From Streptomyces malachitofuscus (GTDB lineage: Bacteria > Actinomycetota > Actinomycetes > Streptomycetales > Streptomycetaceae), in contig NZ_BMUF01000006.1 of the NCBI RefSeq assembly GCF_014650055.1, forward strand, positions 62,001 through 126,000: a stretch of DNA of 64,000 nucleotides, in the 5' to 3' direction. The first letter of the stretch is position 1, and each line of letters begins with the position of its first letter. The notes below the pieces were generated by a model. It saw only the letters and a program-made list of their open reading frames with translations. It searched no databases and had not been told where the DNA came from. This document shows positions 18,632 to 27,996 of the stretch, piece by piece. The position numbers and the translations under genes were made by a program.

Positions 18632-19696
18632 TCAGGGCACGCGCGCGATCCACTCCGGCGCGGTGAACTTGGTCGCCGCCAGCTCCTGCGCGCGGGCGAG
18701 CTCCTCGTCCGTCACCTTGCCGTCGGCGAGACCGTACCGCGCGCGGAACGAGTCGACCATCCGCTCGATGACCGCCTCGCGCGGCAGACCGGTCTGCCGG
18801 CGCAGCGGATCCACCCGCTTCTTCGCGCTCCCGGTGCCCTTGTCGGACAGCTTCTCCCGCCCGATGCGCAGCACCTCGAGCATCTTGCCGGCGTCGATGT
18901 CGTACGCCATCGTCACGTGGTGGAGCACCGCACCGGGGCCGCCGTCGGGACCCACGATCCGCTTCTGCGCGGCGCCGGCGATCTTGCCCTGGTCGGTGGC
19001 GATGTCGTTCAGCGGCTGGTACCAGGCCCGGATCCCCATCTCGCCGAGCGCGCCGAGCACCCAGTCGTCGAGGTAGGCGTAGCTGTCCTGGAACGACAGC
19101 CCCTGCACCAGCCCCTCGGGCACCGACAGCGAGTACGTGATGGTGTTGCCCGGCTCCACGAACATCGCGCCGCCGCCGGAGATCCGGCGCACCACCTCGA
19201 TGCCGTGCCGCCGCGCACCCTCGGCGTCGACCTCGTTGCGCAGCGACTGGAAACTGCCGATGATCACGGCCGGGGCGCCCCACTCCCACACCCGCAGCGT
19301 CGGGGGACGGCGGCCGGCGGCGACCTCGGCGGTCAGCACCTCGTCCAGCGCCATGTGGAGCGCGGGGGACTGCGGTCCCTCGTGGATGAACTGCCAGTCG
19401 TAGTCGGTCCAGTCGGTGGCGTGCGCCAGCGCGCGGCGCACCGCGACGCCGACACCCTCCGAGGTGAGCCCGTACATCACGGTGCCCTCGGGAAGGGCGG
19501 CGTCGATCCGTGCGGCCAGACCGGCGGCGTCGGTGCCGGCGGGGGCGCCGTCCAGCGCGCGGTTCACGGCGTCCAGCGCCTCGTCGGGTTCCAGGAAGAA
19601 GTCGCCCGCCACCCGGGGGTGCCGCAGCACGCCGTCCTCCACGTCCACGTCCACGACGACGAGCTTGCCGCCGGGAACCTTGTACTCACCGTGCAC
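18632..19696 (-). CDS. Lipoate-protein ligase A family protein with N-terminal accessory-like domain
   Basis: This 354-residue protein should attach lipoate to E2 or GcvH lysines. The catalytic BPL/LplA domain covers about 95-340: HMALDEVL, RRPPTLRVWEW, IIGSFQSLRNEVD, the RRISGGGAMF motif (equivalent of RRxSGGGAV), and GKIAGAAQKR with the conserved lysine. Residues 1-90 (EYKVPGGKLVVVDVDVEDG, VAGDFFLEPDEAL) look like the small accessory domain that in E. coli LplA is C-terminal and in Thermoplasma is a separate LplB chain, so the order is permuted. The start is the GTG at 19696 after GGAAGG; upstream codons are not family-like. The gene is divergent from a GGT-like gene. Confidence 0.83.
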   Translation of the reverse strand: MHGEYKVPGGKLVVVDVDVEDGVLRHPRVAGDFFLEPDEALDAVNRALDGAPAGTDAAGLAARIDAALPEGTVMYGLTSEGVGVAVRRALAHATDWTDYDWQFIHEGPQSPALHMALDEVLTAEVAAGRRPPTLRVWEWGAPAVIIGSFQSLRNEVDAEGARRHGIEVVRRISGGGAMFVEPGNTITYSLSVPEGLVQGLSFQDSYAYLDDWVLGALGEMGIRAWYQPLNDIATDQGKIAGAAQKRIVGPDGGPGAVLHHVTMAYDIDAGKMLEVLRIGREKLSDKGTGSAKKRVDPLRRQTGLPREAVIERMVDSFRARYGLADGKVTDEELARAQELAATKFTAPEWIARVP

Positions 19697-19844
19697 GACT
19701 CCGCCTTCCCTTCCGCCGCCCTGACCAACACCGGGGGGAGCGGCGTTGTTCCCCGCCGATCGGTAGCCTGCTGTCCGATCAGGGCCGATCAGGGCCGAAC
19801 GGACGGGCAACGTTGTCCGGCACGCGCGAACACCGAGGTGATGC

Positions 19845-21674
19845 ATGCGGTTCACCACCCGCCCCACCCTTCAGGGCACCTTCGGCATGGTGTCCTCCAC
19901 CCACTGGCTGGCCTCGCAGTCGGCGATGGCGGTGCTGGAGGACGGCGGCAACGCCTACGACGCGGCCGTGGCCGGAGCTTTCGTCCTGCACGTCGTCGAG
20001 CCGCACCTCAACGGCCCGGCCGGCGAGGTGCCGATCCTGCTCGCGCCGGCCGGCGGAGCGGTACGGGTGCTGTGCGGGCAGGGTGTCGCCCCGGCCGGGG
20101 CGACCGTCGCCCACTACAGAGGGCTCGGCCTGGACCTCGTCCCCGGTACCGGACCGCTCGCCGCGGCCGTGCCCGGCGCCTTCGACGCCTGGATGCTCCT
20201 CCTGCGCGACCACGGCACCAAGCCCCTCGCCGACGTCCTGAAGTACGCCATCGGGTACGCCGAGGACGGGCACCCGCCTGTGGAGCGGGTCGGCGAGACC
20301 GTCGAGACCGTGCGCGAGCTGTTCGAGACGGAGTGGACCTCATCGGCCGAGGTGTACCTGCCGGGCGGCCGGGCCCCGCGCCCCGGCGAGCTGCTGCGCA
20401 ACCCCGCCCTCGCCGCCACCTGGAAGCGGCTCCTCGCCGAGGTCGCCGGGGCAGGCGACCGGGAGGCGCAGATCGACGCCGCCCGGGAGGTGTGGCGCAG
20501 CGGATTCATAGCCGAGGCCCTGGTCCGGCAGGCCGGGCGCCCGACCCTGGACACCAGCGGCGCACACCACACCGGCACGCTGACCGCCGACGACCTCGCC
20601 GGCTGGTCCGCCACCTACGAGGCCCCGGTGACGTACGACTTGGAGGGCTGGACCGTGTGCAAGGCCGGGCCGTGGAGCCAGGGCCCGGTGCTGCTCCAGC
20701 AGCTCGCCCTGCTCCCGCCGGAACTGCCCCGCTACGGCTCCGCCGACTACATGCACCTGCTGATCGAGGGCTGCAAGCTGGCCATGGCCGACCGCGAGGC
20801 CTGGTACGGGGACGCGGCCGAGGTGCCGCTCGACGACCTGCTGTCGGCCGAGTACAACGCCGAGCGGCGGACCAAGGTCGGCCCCCGTGCCTCCCACGAC
20901 CTGCGGCCGGGCAGCCCCGGCGGACGCACGCCCCGGCTGAGTGCCCACGCGCGCGTGGTGGCCACCGACGATCCCGGCTCCGTCCCGATGGGCGTCGGCG
21001 AACCCACGGTCGCCAAGAGCCCCACGTCCCCCGTGCCCGGCGAACCGGAGGTCTCCGGCGACGGCGGCACCCGCGGCGACACCTGCCACCTGGACATCGT
21101 GGACCGCTGGGGCAACATGATCGCGGCCACGCCCAGCGGCGGCTGGCTCCAGTCCAATCCCGTCGTGCCCGAGCTCGGCTTTCCGCTCGGCACCCGGCTG
21201 CAGATGACCTGGCTGGAGGAGGGCCTGCCCAACACCCTCACCCCGGGCCGGCGTCCCCGGACCACCCTCACGCCGTCCCTGGCGCTGCGCGACGGCGTGC
21301 CCGTCATGGCGTTCGGTACGCCCGGCGGGGACCAGCAGGACCAGTGGCAGCTGCACTTCTTCCTCGCGGTCGCCCTGCGCGCCGCGGTGCGCGGCGGACT
21401 CGACCTCCAGGGCGCCATCGACGCCCCGAACTGGCACAACGACAGCTTCCCCGGCTCCTTCTACCCGCGCGGCATGCGCCCGGGCAGCGTCACCGTCGAG
21501 TCCCGCACGGACCCGGCGGTGGTGGAGGCACTGCGCCGGCGCGGCCACCAGGTGACGGTCGGCGACGCATGGTCGGAGGGGCGTCTGTGCGCCGTCGCGC
21601 GGGACCCGGCCACCGGCGTCCTCTCCGCGGCGGCCAATCCGCGCGGCCAGCAGGGATATGCGGTGGGGCGCTGA
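19845..21674 (+). CDS. Cytoplasmic gamma-glutamyltransferase-family protein
   Basis: This 609-residue Ntn hydrolase lacks any signal peptide, unlike the ggt at the left edge. GGT landmarks are DGGNAYDAAVAGAF near the N-terminus, the nucleophile region GDTCHLDIVDRWGNM with T413, and FGTPGGDQQDQW replacing the usual GSPGG substrate loop. The second Thr of the TTH signature is Cys here, and the RxxF/EATG substrate-binding pieces are altered. It may therefore act on acylated amines or another gamma-glutamyl-like substrate rather than glutathione. It is divergent from the lipoate ligase. The last codons overlap a tandem 24-bp duplication. Confidence 0.82.
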   Translation: MRFTTRPTLQGTFGMVSSTHWLASQSAMAVLEDGGNAYDAAVAGAFVLHVVEPHLNGPAGEVPILLAPAGGAVRVLCGQGVAPAGATVAHYRGLGLDLVPGTGPLAAAVPGAFDAWMLLLRDHGTKPLADVLKYAIGYAEDGHPPVERVGETVETVRELFETEWTSSAEVYLPGGRAPRPGELLRNPALAATWKRLLAEVAGAGDREAQIDAAREVWRSGFIAEALVRQAGRPTLDTSGAHHTGTLTADDLAGWSATYEAPVTYDLEGWTVCKAGPWSQGPVLLQQLALLPPELPRYGSADYMHLLIEGCKLAMADREAWYGDAAEVPLDDLLSAEYNAERRTKVGPRASHDLRPGSPGGRTPRLSAHARVVATDDPGSVPMGVGEPTVAKSPTSPVPGEPEVSGDGGTRGDTCHLDIVDRWGNMIAATPSGGWLQSNPVVPELGFPLGTRLQMTWLEEGLPNTLTPGRRPRTTLTPSLALRDGVPVMAFGTPGGDQQDQWQLHFFLAVALRAAVRGGLDLQGAIDAPNWHNDSFPGSFYPRGMRPGSVTVESRTDPAVVEALRRRGHQVTVGDAWSEGRLCAVARDPATGVLSAAANPRGQQGYAVGR

Positions 21675-21714
21675 ACCCACGGAGCCAGGGGGCGCTGAAC
21701 CCACGGAGCGAGGG
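21667..21714. repeat. Tandem 24-bp duplication at a stop codon
   Basis: Two head-to-tail 24-bp units (21667-21690 and 21691-21714) differ at one base. The first contains the last codon and TGA of the GGT-like gene. The duplication looks recent and places the stop codon sequence twice, in the same phase. Confidence 0.7.
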
Positions 21715-21798
21715 TCCGGCACCCCAATTTCCCGCCGATTCCACCCGGAGTGCACCGGGAGGGACGGGAATGTCAGTGCGGCGTGCTCTCATGGAGTC

Positions 21799-22647
21799 AT
21801 GATCGAGAACCACAGCGAAACCATCGACGAGTTTCTCGCCCGGCACGCCTCCGACGTGGAGGAGGCCGTCCGCAAGGCGGCCGCGCAGGAGATCATGCCG
21901 CGCTGGCGTCGTCTCGCCGAGCACGAGGTGGACCGCAAGACCGGCCCGCACGACCTGGTGACGGACGCCGACCGCAACGCCGAGCTGTACCTCACCGAGG
22001 CACTCGCCGCCCTCCTGCCCGGCTCCGCCGTCGTGGGCGAGGAGGCGGTGCACGCCAATCCGGCGTCCTACGAGGCGATACGGGGCGAGGCCCCGGTCTG
22101 GATCGTCGACCCCGTCGACGGGACCCGCCAGTTCGTGCACGGCGACACCGGCTTCTGCACCTTGGTCGCCCTCGCCGTTCGTGGCGTCGTGCACGCCTCC
22201 TGGACCTACGCCCCCGTCCACGACCAACTTGCCACGGCACTCCGGGGCCGGGGCGCCCGGCTCGACGGCGAGCCGCTGCGCGCCGGCTCCCCGGAACCCG
22301 GCGGCGATCTCCGCGTCGCCACCTCCCACCCGGACTACACCACGGACGAACAGAAGCGCGCCCTGCTCGGCCTGCGGACCGACGGCGTGGCCCCGCGCCC
22401 CTGCGGTTCGGCCGGCCTCGAGTACCTCGCCGTCGCCCGCGGCGCGTCGGACGCCACCGCCTTCTCCTGGGAAGCCGCCTGGGACCATGCGGCCGGGCTG
22501 CTCCTCGTGACGGAGGCCGGAGGCACCCACCTCACCCGCGCGGGCGAGCCCTTCGACATCAGGGGAGGCAACACCCTGCCCTTCACGGCGGCCCGGGACG
22601 CGGCCACCGCACGGCGAGTGGTCTCCCTGCTCTCGGAAGGGGCGTGA
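21799..22647 (+). CDS. Inositol-monophosphatase-family phosphatase
   Basis: This 282-residue Mg-dependent phosphatase carries the family signatures: GEEAVHA with E81/E82, WIVDPVDGTRQFVHG with D104, D107 and T109, and the C-terminal metal motif WDHAAGLLLVTEAGG. Family members cleave inositol phosphates, histidinol phosphate, PAP or fructose bisphosphate; the sequence does not choose between these. The start is the ATG at 21799; the longer frame upstream passes through the 24-bp repeats and is not coding. Position 91 bp before the oxidoreductase gene suggests, but does not prove, co-transcription. Confidence 0.85.
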   Translation: MIENHSETIDEFLARHASDVEEAVRKAAAQEIMPRWRRLAEHEVDRKTGPHDLVTDADRNAELYLTEALAALLPGSAVVGEEAVHANPASYEAIRGEAPVWIVDPVDGTRQFVHGDTGFCTLVALAVRGVVHASWTYAPVHDQLATALRGRGARLDGEPLRAGSPEPGGDLRVATSHPDYTTDEQKRALLGLRTDGVAPRPCGSAGLEYLAVARGASDATAFSWEAAWDHAAGLLLVTEAGGTHLTRAGEPFDIRGGNTLPFTAARDAATARRVVSLLSEGA

Positions 22648-22737
22648 CCCACCCCGGGCCCGAGGCCCCGGAAGTTCGTTCCGCGCCCGGCATATCCTGA
22701 TCCCCCAGTGGCCGCCGGCTGACAAAGGAGTCCGAAG

Positions 22738-24156
22738 GTGCCGTCGATGCTCGATGCGGTCGTGGTGGGTGCGGGGCCGAACGGGCTGACCGCAGCCGTG
22801 GAACTGGCCAGGCGCGGCTTCTCGGTGGCCCTGTTCGAGGCGAGAGACACCGTCGGTGGCGGCGCCCGCACCGAGGAACTCACGCTTCCCGGCTTCCGCC
22901 ACGACCCGTGCTCCGCCGCGCACCCCCTCGCCGTCAACTCGCCCGCGTTCCGCGAGCTCCCGCTGGACCGCTACGGACTGGAATGGCTGCACCCCGGCAT
23001 CCCCATGGCGCACCCCTTCCCCGACGGCACGGCCGCCGTGCTGTCCCGGTCGGTGGGCGAGACCGCCGCCTCCTTCGGCCCGCGCGACGCCGGCGCCTAC
23101 CGCCGCCTGGTCGAACCCTTCCTGCCCAAGTGGGACACCCTGGTCCGCGACTTCATGTCGCTCCCGCTGACCGCGCTGCCGCGCGACCCGGTGACCCTCG
23201 CCCGCTTCGGCCTGGTCGGCCTGCCGCCGTCGACCTGGCTCACCCGCCGCTTCCGCGACGAGCGGGCACGCACCCTGTTCGCCGGCCTCGTCGCCCATGT
23301 CATGGCCCCCTTGAACGGCCTCGCCACCGGCGCCGTCGGTCTGGTCTTCGCCCTCGCCGCGCACGCCCGCGGCTGGCCCGTCGCCCGCGGGGGCTCCCAG
23401 GCGATCTCCGACGCCCTCGCCGCGTATCTGAAGGACCTCGGCGGTGCCGTCCACACCGACTACGAGGTCAAGCGGCTCGACGACCTGCCGCCCGCCCGCG
23501 CGTACGTCTTCGACACCTCGCCCACGGCCCTGGCCCGCATCGCCGGATTCGGCGGCCACTACGCGAACTACCGCTACGGCCCCGGTGTCTTCAAGATCGA
23601 CTACGCGCTGGACGGCCCCGTGCCGTGGACCGCGCCCGAGGCCCGCGCCGCCGGCACCGTGCAGATCGGCGCGGACAGCGGAGAGATCGGCGTCGCCCTG
23701 CGCGCCGCGTCCCGGGAGGGCCGCGCCCCCGACGCCCCCTTCCTGATCACCGTGCAGCCAGGCGTCGCCGACCCCACCCGCGCCCCGGCCGGCCGGCACG
23801 TCTTCTGGGCCTACGGCCATGTGCCGAACGGCTGGACCGGCGACCTCACCGACGCCATGGAACGCCAGCTGGAACGGTACGCCCCCGGTTTCCGCGACCG
23901 CGTCCTGGCCCGCGCCACGGCCGGCCCCCCGGAACTCGCCGCCCGCAACGCCAACTACGTCGGCGGCGACATCGCCACCGGCGCGGTGTCCGGACTCCAG
24001 CTGCTGCTGCGCCCGAAGCTCTCCGCGTTCCCCTACCAGACCCCGCACCCCGCCGTCTTCATCTGCTCGTCCGCCACCCCGCCCGGTCCCGGCGTGCACG
24101 GCATGTCCGGACACAACGCGGCGAAGGCGGTCTGGAGGAGGCTCCGCCAGACATGA
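22738..24156 (+). CDS. FAD-dependent phytoene-desaturase-like oxidoreductase
   Basis: This 472-residue flavoprotein has a dinucleotide-binding motif at its N-terminus ([20 protein letters not shown]), followed by the [14 protein letters not shown] stretch typical of phytoene desaturase and retinol saturase relatives (here close to PYROXD2-type proteins). The C-terminus holds the second FAD contact ([16 protein letters not shown]). No TM segment is obvious. The GTG start at 22738 has AAAGGAG 7 nt upstream; ATG at 22747 is an alternative. The stop overlaps the next ATG (ATGA), coupling it to the macrodomain protein. The substrate is unknown; no other carotenoid genes are nearby. Confidence 0.83.
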   Translation: MPSMLDAVVVGAGPNGLTAAVELARRGFSVALFEARDTVGGGARTEELTLPGFRHDPCSAAHPLAVNSPAFRELPLDRYGLEWLHPGIPMAHPFPDGTAAVLSRSVGETAASFGPRDAGAYRRLVEPFLPKWDTLVRDFMSLPLTALPRDPVTLARFGLVGLPPSTWLTRRFRDERARTLFAGLVAHVMAPLNGLATGAVGLVFALAAHARGWPVARGGSQAISDALAAYLKDLGGAVHTDYEVKRLDDLPPARAYVFDTSPTALARIAGFGGHYANYRYGPGVFKIDYALDGPVPWTAPEARAAGTVQIGADSGEIGVALRAASREGRAPDAPFLITVQPGVADPTRAPAGRHVFWAYGHVPNGWTGDLTDAMERQLERYAPGFRDRVLARATAGPPELAARNANYVGGDIATGAVSGLQLLLRPKLSAFPYQTPHPAVFICSSATPPGPGVHGMSGHNAAKAVWRRLRQT

Positions 24157-24665
24157 CCACCACGATCACGCTTGTCCAGGGCGACATCACCCGCCAGAGC
24201 GCCGACGCGATCGTCAACGCCGCCAACTCCTCCCTGCTGGGCGGGGGAGGCGTCGACGGCGCGATCCACCGCCGGGGCGGTCCGGCGATCCTGGAGGACT
24301 GCCGCAGGCTCCGCGCATCCAGGTACGGCAAGGGCCTCCCCACCGGCCGGGCGGTCGCCACCACCGCGGGGGACCTGGACGCCCGCTGGGTGATCCACAC
24401 CGTCGGGCCGGTGTTCAGCGCGACCGAGGACCGTTCGGAGCTCCTCGCCTCGTGCTACCGCGAGTCCCTGCGCGTCGCCGACGAACTCGGGGCCCGCACG
24501 GTCGCGTTCCCCGCCGTGTCCACGGGGGTCTACCGCTGGCCGATGGAGGACGCGGCCCGCATCGCCGTCGAGACGGTCAGGACCACCGACACGGCCGTCG
24601 AAGAGGTCGTCTTCGTCCTCTTCGACGACCGCGCCCACGAGGCGTTCGCCGCGCAGCTGCGCTGA
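24153..24665 (+). CDS. Macrodomain protein, probable ADP-ribose / O-acetyl-ADP-ribose hydrolase
   Basis: This 170-residue single-domain protein matches the MacroD/YmdB class: [20 protein letters not shown], the glycine loop [12 protein letters not shown], and the C-terminal phosphate loop [12 protein letters not shown]. Such proteins deacylate O-acetyl-ADP-ribose or remove ADP-ribose from Glu/Asp of proteins. The start codon overlaps the flavin oxidoreductase stop. It converges on the TauD gene with only 16 bp between. A sirtuin (48.7 kb) and an ADP-ribosylglycohydrolase (50.9 kb) in the same window act on related metabolites. Confidence 0.9.
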   Translation: MTTTITLVQGDITRQSADAIVNAANSSLLGGGGVDGAIHRRGGPAILEDCRRLRASRYGKGLPTGRAVATTAGDLDARWVIHTVGPVFSATEDRSELLASCYRESLRVADELGARTVAFPAVSTGVYRWPMEDAARIAVETVRTTDTAVEEVVFVLFDDRAHEAFAAQLR

Positions 24666-24681
24666 CGCCCGTCGCGGTCGG

Positions 24682-25581
24682 TCAGGCCACCGCGGGGGTG
24701 TAGTGGGAGGCGTCGTCACCCTCGAGGATGTGGCTGAGGGTGCCGTCGATCCCGGCGGGGACGTCGCCCGCGACGGTCACCCGGTGCAGCAGGCGCGGCA
24801 GGTCGCCGTAGTCGTCGGGGGCGTAGTGCTGGGTGATGCGGTTGTCGAAGAGGACCAGGTCGCCCGGTGTCCAGGACACCCGCACGATGTTCTCCGGGCG
24901 GGTGACGTACGACTGGAGGATGCGCAGCAGGTCGCGGGATTCGGAGTACCCGAAACCGACGAGGCTCTGGGCGAATCCGCCGATGAACAGACCGCGCTCC
25001 CCGGTCTCGGGGTGGACGCGGACGACCGGGTGGACGGTGCGGTACGGGCGGGAGACGAAGCGCCTGCGGTACTCGGCCGCCTTCTCCGTCCGGGGCACCG
25101 CGTAGTCGTGGTCGTTGGTGTGCACCGCCCAGAGCCGGTCGGCCAGCTCGCGCAGCGGCTCGGGGAGGTCCCGGTAGGCGGCTGCCGCGTTGGCGACGAG
25201 GGTGTTGCCGCCGTAGCGCGGGACCACGATGGCGCGCAGTGCGGACACCTTCGGGGGCGTACGGACGAAGGTGACGTCGGTGTGCCACTGGTTGGCGCGG
25301 ATGCCCTCGTCACCGTCGACGGGCAGGATGTGGGGCCGGCCGTCCACGGAGGGGACGGTGGGATGCGCGGTGGTGAGCTCCCCGAAGAGGGAGGCGAAGC
25401 GGAGCTGGCCGGCGTCGTCGAGCCGCTGGTCGCGGAAGACGAGTGCCTTGTGCTCCAGGAGGGCGGAGCCGATCTCGGCGACGATGGCGGGTTCGAGATC
25501 GGCGGACAGGTCAACGCCGAGGATCTCGGCGCCGATACGGCCGCCGATCCGGTGGATGTCGAAGCCGGTGCGGGTGGTCAT
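24682..25581 (-). CDS. TauD/TfdA Fe(II)/2-oxoglutarate sulfonate dioxygenase
   Basis: This 299-residue dioxygenase releases sulfite from taurine or an alkylsulfonate. The iron ligands H100 and D102 (WHTDVTF) and H252 (ITQHYA) are visible, and LLHRVTVAGD holds the arginine region for 2-oxoglutarate. Opening strands GAEILGVDL and LVFRDQ match TauD. It is the last gene of a minus-strand operon with an FMNH2 monooxygenase and a sulfonate ABC transporter, 70 bp after the monooxygenase stop. The ATG at 25581 follows GGAAGGAACACCGC. TauD relatives also attack alkyl sulfates and phenoxyacetates, but the neighbours favour sulfonates. Confidence 0.88.
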   Translation of the reverse strand: MTTRTGFDIHRIGGRIGAEILGVDLSADLEPAIVAEIGSALLEHKALVFRDQRLDDAGQLRFASLFGELTTAHPTVPSVDGRPHILPVDGDEGIRANQWHTDVTFVRTPPKVSALRAIVVPRYGGNTLVANAAAAYRDLPEPLRELADRLWAVHTNDHDYAVPRTEKAAEYRRRFVSRPYRTVHPVVRVHPETGERGLFIGGFAQSLVGFGYSESRDLLRILQSYVTRPENIVRVSWTPGDLVLFDNRITQHYAPDDYGDLPRLLHRVTVAGDVPAGIDGTLSHILEGDDASHYTPAVA

Positions 25582-25651
25582 GTGCGGTGTTCCTTCCGTG
25601 AAGTGATCAGTGGGGAGGTGGTGGGGGCGGCGGTGTCGGTGTCCCGGTGGG

Positions 25652-27007
25652 TCACGCGGTCCTGGTCTCCGCCGCGCCCGACGGTGTGGGGCGGCCGGCC
25701 GGGCGGGCCAGGCCGTAGTGCTCGCGCAGGGTGCGGCCGGTGTACTCGGTGCGGAACAGCCCGCGCCGCTGGAGGACCGGCACGACATGGTCGACGAAGT
25801 CCTCGAGCCCGCCCGGCAGATGGGGCGGCATGATGTTGAAACCGTCGGCGGCGCCGTGCGTGAACCACTCCTCGAGCTGGTCGGCGATCTGTTCGGGGGT
25901 GCCCGCGAACACCCGGTGACCGCGGCCCGCGCCGAGACGGGCGACGAGTTCCCGCAGGGTGAGCCCGTCGCGTCGGGCAAGTTCGGCGACGAGGGTGAAA
26001 CGGCTCTTGTTGCCGTTGATGTCCCGTTCCTCGGGCAGTTCGGGCAGCGGCCCGTCGAGCGGCAGACCGGTCAGGTCGGTGCCGAGCATCCCGGACAGCT
26101 GGGCGATCCCGTACTCGGGAACCTGCAGCTCCGTCAGCTCCCGTTCCAGCGCCAGTGCCTCGGCCTCCGTCGGGCCGATGACGGGGGCGATGCCGGGCAG
26201 CACCAGGAGCTGGTCCTCGGTGCGGCCGTACCGGGCGAGCCGGGACTTGAGGTCCTTGTAGAAGGACTGTCCGTCGGAGAGCGTCTGCTGGGCTGTGAAG
26301 ACGGCCTCGGCGTACCGGGCGGCGAACTCCCTGCCGTCCTCCGACGAACCGGCCTGCACCAGCAGGGGGTGTCCCTGCGGGGACCGGGAGACGTTCAGGG
26401 GCCCCTGCACCTGGAAGTGCTCCCCGCGGTGATGGATCGCCCGCACCTTGTCGGTGTCGGCGTAGATGCCGCGCGCACGGTCGAGCAGGATCGCGTCGTC
26501 CTCCCAGCTGTCCCACAGCTTGGTGGCGACCTCGACGAACTCCCGGGCCCGCTCGTAGCGCAGCCGGTGTTCCAGGTGCTGGTCCTGTCCGAAGTTGCGG
26601 GCCTCGTCCACGGTGCCGGAGGTGACGATGTTCCAGCCGGCCCGGCCGCCGCTGAGATGGTCGAGGGAGGCGAACTTGCGGGCGGTGTGGAACGGCTCGT
26701 TGAAGGTGGTGGAGACCGTGGCGATCAGGCCGACGTGCTCGGTCACGGCCGCGAGGGCCGACAGCAGGGTGAGCGGTTCGAAGCCGCCGAGGGCGTTGTG
26801 CCGGATGTTGCCCCACAGGGCGAGACCGTCGGCGAGGAAGACGGAGTCCAGCAGACCCCGCTCGGCGGTCTGCGCGAGCTGCTGGAAGTAGCGCAGATCG
26901 GTGACCCGTTCGGGCTGGGTACGGTGATGGCGCCAGGCGGCGTCGTGATGGCCTGCGTTCATCAGGAAGGCGTTCAGATGCAGGTGGCGGGGGCCGGTCG
27001 CGGTCAT
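25652..27007 (-). CDS. LLM-class FMNH2-dependent monooxygenase (NtaA/SnaA/DszA type)
   Basis: This 451-residue TIM-barrel monooxygenase uses FMNH2 from a separate reductase. It shows the NtaA/SnaA/DszA features: RYFQQLAQTAERGLLDSVFL, the NIVTSGTVDEARNFG strand, LLVQAGSSEDGREFAA, and a C-terminal FNIMPPHLPGGLEDFVDHVV. The family includes desulfurising enzymes for sulfonates, sulfones and dibenzothiophene sulfone. It lies between a sulfonate-type permease and TauD, with an FMN reductase encoded divergently at 30565. That supports C-S bond cleavage for sulfur supply. The exact sulfur compound is not evident; it is longer than and distinct from SsuD. Confidence 0.86.
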   Translation of the reverse strand: MTATGPRHLHLNAFLMNAGHHDAAWRHHRTQPERVTDLRYFQQLAQTAERGLLDSVFLADGLALWGNIRHNALGGFEPLTLLSALAAVTEHVGLIATVSTTFNEPFHTARKFASLDHLSGGRAGWNIVTSGTVDEARNFGQDQHLEHRLRYERAREFVEVATKLWDSWEDDAILLDRARGIYADTDKVRAIHHRGEHFQVQGPLNVSRSPQGHPLLVQAGSSEDGREFAARYAEAVFTAQQTLSDGQSFYKDLKSRLARYGRTEDQLLVLPGIAPVIGPTEAEALALERELTELQVPEYGIAQLSGMLGTDLTGLPLDGPLPELPEERDINGNKSRFTLVAELARRDGLTLRELVARLGAGRGHRVFAGTPEQIADQLEEWFTHGAADGFNIMPPHLPGGLEDFVDHVVPVLQRRGLFRTEYTGRTLREHYGLARPAGRPTPSGAAETRTA

Positions 27008-27060
27008 GGGATTCCTCGGGTCGGGGTGGTGGAGTGCATCGGGGTGCCGGGCGGGCCAGG

Positions 27061-27996
27061 TCAGCCGCCGGCCGGTGCGCGCCATGAGGTGAGCCGCCGC
27101 TCCACGGCCACCAGGAGCTGGTTGAAGAGCACGCCGATGGCGGAGATCGTGACGATGCCCGCGTACATCTGGGGGATCGCGAAGTTGTACTGCGAGGAGT
27201 TGATCAGGTAGCCGAGCCCCGCCTTGGCGCCGATCATCTCGGCGGCGACCAGCACGAGGATCGACACCGCTCCGGCCAGCCGGATGCCGGTGAACATCAC
27301 CGGCACCGAGGCGGGCAGGACGACCTTCTGGAACAGCCGGGGCGCGGAGAGGTTCATCGACTTCGCCAGCTTCAGCAGGGTCGGCTCGACGGTGCGGACC
27401 GCGCTGATGGTGTTGAGCAGGATCGGCCAGGTGCACGCGTACACCACGATGGAGATCTTCGAGGTCTCGCCGATACCCAGCAGCAGGACGAACACCGGCA
27501 GCAGGGCCAGGGCGGCGGTGTTGCGGAACACCTCCAGCAGCGGGCCGAGGAGGTCGGCCACCGGCCGGTACCAGCCGATCAGCAGCCCGAGCGGCAGGGC
27601 GAGGGCCACGGCGAGGCCGAACCCGCTGAAGGAGCGCACCAGGCTGGCACGGGCGTTGTCGGCGAGCTGACCGTCGGCGGCCAGCCCCCACCAGGCCTGG
27701 GCCACCTCGCTGAACGGGGGCAGGAAGGTCCGGTCGACCAGGGCGAGTCGCGGTGCGGTCTCCCACAGCAGGAGCAAGGCCACGATCGCGGCGGACTTGG
27801 TGGCGCCCGTGACCAGCAGGTACGGCAGCCGGCGGAGCGCCCGGCGGACACGGAGGGTCCGGGACACCACCGGGCGCACGCCGGGGGTCGCCGCCCCGGG
27901 CGGTGCGGACCCGGCGGACGCCGAGGGGCGAACGGCCGGGACCGGGGAGTTCGGTGCGGTGGTCTGCTCCGCGGCCGTGCCGGTTGCGGGACTCAT
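27061..27996 (-). CDS. ssuC: ABC transporter permease, SsuC/TauC type
   Basis: This 311-residue membrane protein has six predicted helices after a 55-residue Pro/Ala-rich N-terminus. The ABC-permease EAA loop is visible (LLKLAKSMNLSAPRLFQKVV, then LPASVPVMFTGIRLAGA). It should form the channel for sulfonate uptake with the adjacent ATPase and binding protein. Its ATG overlaps the ATPase stop (ATGA) and GGAGG lies before it. The same module type serves nitrate, cyanate and pyrimidine precursors; the downstream desulfonating enzymes and the upstream cysteine leader argue for sulfur. Confidence 0.88.
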   Translation of the reverse strand: MSPATGTAAEQTTAPNSPVPAVRPSASAGSAPPGAATPGVRPVVSRTLRVRRALRRLPYLLVTGATKSAAIVALLLLWETAPRLALVDRTFLPPFSEVAQAWWGLAADGQLADNARASLVRSFSGFGLAVALALPLGLLIGWYRPVADLLGPLLEVFRNTAALALLPVFVLLLGIGETSKISIVVYACTWPILLNTISAVRTVEPTLLKLAKSMNLSAPRLFQKVVLPASVPVMFTGIRLAGAVSILVLVAAEMIGAKAGLGYLINSSQYNFAIPQMYAGIVTISAIGVLFNQLLVAVERRLTSWRAPAGG

